Positions 62,050-64,000 of a DNA stretch of 64,000 nucleotides are shown here, one piece after another; the first letter of the stretch is position 1; each line of letters starts with the position of its first letter. The stretch comes from Pyrenophora tritici-repentis (lineage: Eukaryota > Ascomycota > Dothideomycetes > Pleosporales > Pleosporaceae), in the NCBI RefSeq assembly GCF_003171515.1, contig NC_089390.1:8560274-8624273 (forward strand), read 5' to 3'. Below the pieces are notes generated by a model. It had not been told where the DNA came from. It worked only from the letters and a program-made list of their open reading frames with translations, and did no database searches. The translations under genes were made by a program, and so were the position numbers.

Positions 62050-62712
62050 TGACGCTGACAGGACTTTGTCGTATGGCCGAGACCAGGTAATTGAAAAAAA
62101 AATACCATGACTGTGCTAGAAGAGAGGAGAGTGGTGTAGAAGAACAAAAGCGAGGTGGGCGGTTTATATGCTCATGCCAAGGCCGTAAGTAGTGCTAAAT
62201 AGCAGGTGAAGGTGAGTCCGTCGCCTTCCATTTGCTTCTTGTTGAGCAGTGGTGAGCCGCCGTAAAAGCGGGGCTGAGCAGCAGGTGAAGGTGAGTCCAT
62301 CGATGGCTGATCATCATTTTTAGCTACAGCCGCCTCGATGTTTTGTAGTGAGCAGCATCATAAGTCTATAAGCTGTTTAAGTGAACAACAAAGATGCAAT
62401 TCCACATATGGAACCGAGTGGTTTTGTCTCGTAACGATATCGGGGTAAAATTGTAACGGGCTGAGCCCTAGGTCACATGACTAGGCCGCTGGCCTAGTCG
62501 CTTCCTTCCTTCTATCACTCCTTCCCCCAGCAGCCCGTGCACCGTGCGCCGCGCGCCAACCCAAACAAAGCGGGATGGCCGCTCACTTCCTCTTCTTCTC
62601 TTCATCTCGACTGTAAATAGCATCTGGATTAGGTAGCTGGAATACAGTACCTACAGACCGTTCACAAAAATGTTAAGAACACACGAGGCTGTGCGTCTTT
62701 CGCCTCGAGACC
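62050..62712. other. Intergenic with direct repeat
   Basis: A short direct repeat GAGCAGCAGGTGAAGGTGAG-like occurs at ~62201 and ~62276 (GCAGGTGAAGGTGAGTCC). No gene seen. Confidence 0.4.
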
Positions 62713-62958
62713 TCAGAGCTTCAGCAGCAAGGCATTCTTCACTCTTCCGCCATAGTTTAGGTCATTGTACCGTTGTAGTGCCGCATATGTGAGCGAGAAA
62801 ATTAGCCACAACTCAAGCAGAGCCCCGATGACCAGGGCGGTGATAAGAGCTGGATGTATTGTATATAGTTGAATGAGAAGTATGCCTAGGATTCTGAGGC
62901 TACCGATGACAGTGTATCCTGTTCGCTGAATGTGGTATTGGTAGTGTGGGCGTGATGG
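62713..62958 (-). pseudogene. Orphan 3' exon of a membrane protein
   Basis: A 81-codon frame without any ATG runs to TGA at 62713-62715. It encodes two TM-like segments (GSLRILGILLIQLYTIHPAL and ITALVIGALLELWLIFSLTY) and a polar tail YNDLNYGGRVKNALLLKL. It is preceded by CGTAG, an acceptor-like TAG that is also an in-frame stop, so it looks like a true terminal exon. I found no upstream exon with a start in the next few hundred bases, so the gene is probably decayed. Confidence 0.45.
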
Positions 62959-63926
62959 CTACGAGGGGCTGTTAGGTGGCCGATGCAATTTCCTCCTGAC
63001 AGTCTAGGTGGCAAGACGCTATTACAAAGGGGTCGCGTGATGGTGCAGATGTATAATTTAGTGAGCCTTGGGGAAGTTGAGAGCGCGGTAATAACAATTA
63101 GTTATTGAAACGTTCAATTATCAACCGACCTTGGCTTTTTTATCGTGTCGACCATTCTTACTGAGCCCGATCGTATCATGTTACTCATGGGCGGGTTTGG
63201 CAACAAGACTGGGGTGAGCAATATACCAGATAAGATGCCTATTGTGTAAGCGTCTGTCCGGGAGACGGAGAAACTTATGAATGGGATGATTTAGAAGCGT
63301 TGAGGTGCATCCTAAAGTTTGTGTAGGGTAGCATTGTGATTTTACCGGAGAAAGACGGACTGGGACATGCCTAGGCTGTCTCACACGCGCATTAGATCAT
63401 AGCATTAGGGACAACCTGATCTATAATTTTGTTACATAATATCAACTTCCAGTACCTAATCTTTGTCAGGCTTCCATGTGCTCAGTGATACAAAGCAACA
63501 TCACACCCGGGGGCCGCGCTAGTCACCCGGCCCTTCCCGGCACTCCCGCCCTCCGTCTCTCCAACAACGCTCTGCAGTTAACTTCTTCGGATCCCCGCGT
63601 TCCCTGCATAAACACAGCCTGATCTTCGTATCCGGTGTAAATCTGACTACACGTCTTAACCCAACTTAAGAGCTCCAATAAGCGAGTCGGCCAATCAAAA
63701 CGTCGCAGGCTCAGCTGCGGCTGACTGAGACTTCGGGAGGCGTCACGCCACAACTTGAGCAAATATTCCCACCTTCGGAAACTTGAGTATTTCCGACGAG
63801 AGCACATACCTCACTTTGATCATGAAATCCGGAAGATTGAGGCGGGATGAGGCGTTTAAAAAGGAGGCGGCGCCATGGTGTGAGACTTGAGTAAAGCACA
63901 TTACTGCTGTGTTCAAGCCTTTCAAA
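62959..63926. other. Intergenic, promoter of the edge gene
   Basis: No supported gene. A TTTAAAAAGG box (~63856) lies about 70 bp before the start of the secreted-protein gene. Minus-strand ORFs at 63523-63925 overlap this promoter and have no motif. Confidence 0.45.
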
Positions 63927-64000
63927 ATGCAGTTTTCAACCTTGATATCGTTGCTTCATGTTTTGTCTGTTTCCGCGCTCGGATGGAATATTTCGATTGA
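63927..64000 (+). CDS. Start of a secreted protein (5' part only)
   Basis: The ATG at 63927 in good context (tcaaaATGC) is followed by a short polar start and a hydrophobic stretch (STLISLLHVLSVSALGW), which reads as a signal peptide with a likely cleavage site after the SALG region. The frame is open to the window end. A TATA-like box upstream supports a real gene. A small secreted protein or secreted enzyme is possible; nothing more can be said from 24 codons. Confidence 0.6.
   Translation, partial: MQFSTLISLLHVLSVSALGWNISI

Noticed and set aside
62201..62310. Direct repeat GCAGGTGAAGGTGAGTCC as a splice- or control-related element
   Set aside because: Only two short copies in an intergenic stretch; nothing links them to a gene.
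1..64000. tRNA, rRNA, CRISPR arrays, bacterial operons or secondary-metabolite backbone genes
   Set aside because: Looked for by eye; no tRNA cloverleaf with A/B boxes was convincing, CRISPR is not expected in a fungus, and no PKS, NRPS or terpene synthase motif was seen. A tRNAscan run would be decisive.

Overview
This is eukaryotic chromosomal DNA from a filamentous ascomycete. The gene families and the style of the TEs point to a Dothideomycete, probably Pleosporales; that placement is inference from general knowledge, not from a search. Evidence for a fungus: introns of about 44-124 nt with GTRNGT-type donors and CTAAC/CTGAT-like branch sites, conserved fungal housekeeping genes (LSM8, VPS20/CHMP6, RIX7, a CUE5-type CUE protein), an RTA1-family membrane protein, a NACHT-ankyrin NLR, and fungal TE families (pogo/Fot1, hAT, chromodomain Ty3/gypsy).

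Left third (1-25.9 kb), a TE-rich accessory region. It opens with the C-terminal end of a pogo-type transposase (1-375). Next is a 1370-codon NLR gene (1368-5534) whose ankyrin domain is 16 nearly identical 102-bp units. A three-level TE nest follows. A roughly 400-bp foldback element with arms over 100 bp (8066-8095 plus 15005-15373) is split by a young chromovirus (8096-14999, LTRs apparently identical, TSD CCCAA). The chromovirus is in turn broken by a 128-bp hAT-type MITE (9759-9886). Downstream lie a full-length pogo/Fot1 element (15590-17416) and a full-length hAT element (17494-20688, perfect 8-bp TSD ATGCGCAG). The hAT shares its terminal 19 bp with the MITE in the chromovirus and, with a few differences, with a second MITE (25596-25757) that interrupts the 3' end of a host gene.

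Middle (23-39.3 kb), mostly conserved genes: a zinc-finger protein, a GX3-repeat protein with a MITE-altered C-terminus, an RTA1-like 7-TM protein, a broken Cys-rich gene, LSM8, a PITH-domain protein, VPS20, RIX7 and two small Cys/His-rich proteins.

Right part (39.3-64 kb) is gene-poor between islands: an SDR oxidoreductase with a C-terminal frameshift next to an intact flavin monooxygenase, a four-exon membrane protein, a CUE-domain protein, a divergent pair of FAD oxidoreductase and glyoxylate/hydroxypyruvate reductase, some gene remnants, and the first codons of a secreted protein at the right edge.

Most noteworthy: (i) the chromovirus combines a U UUU UUA -1 frameshift site, a candidate Tf1-like self-priming site, an unusual Gag C-terminal region with three C-x4-C-x2-H modules, and an antisense Cys-rich/coiled-coil ORF; (ii) the hAT and its MITEs alter two coding sequences with diagnosable target duplications; (iii) the NLR repeat array looks recently homogenised, with variation confined to probable ligand-binding positions. 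All intron boundaries here were deduced by eye.
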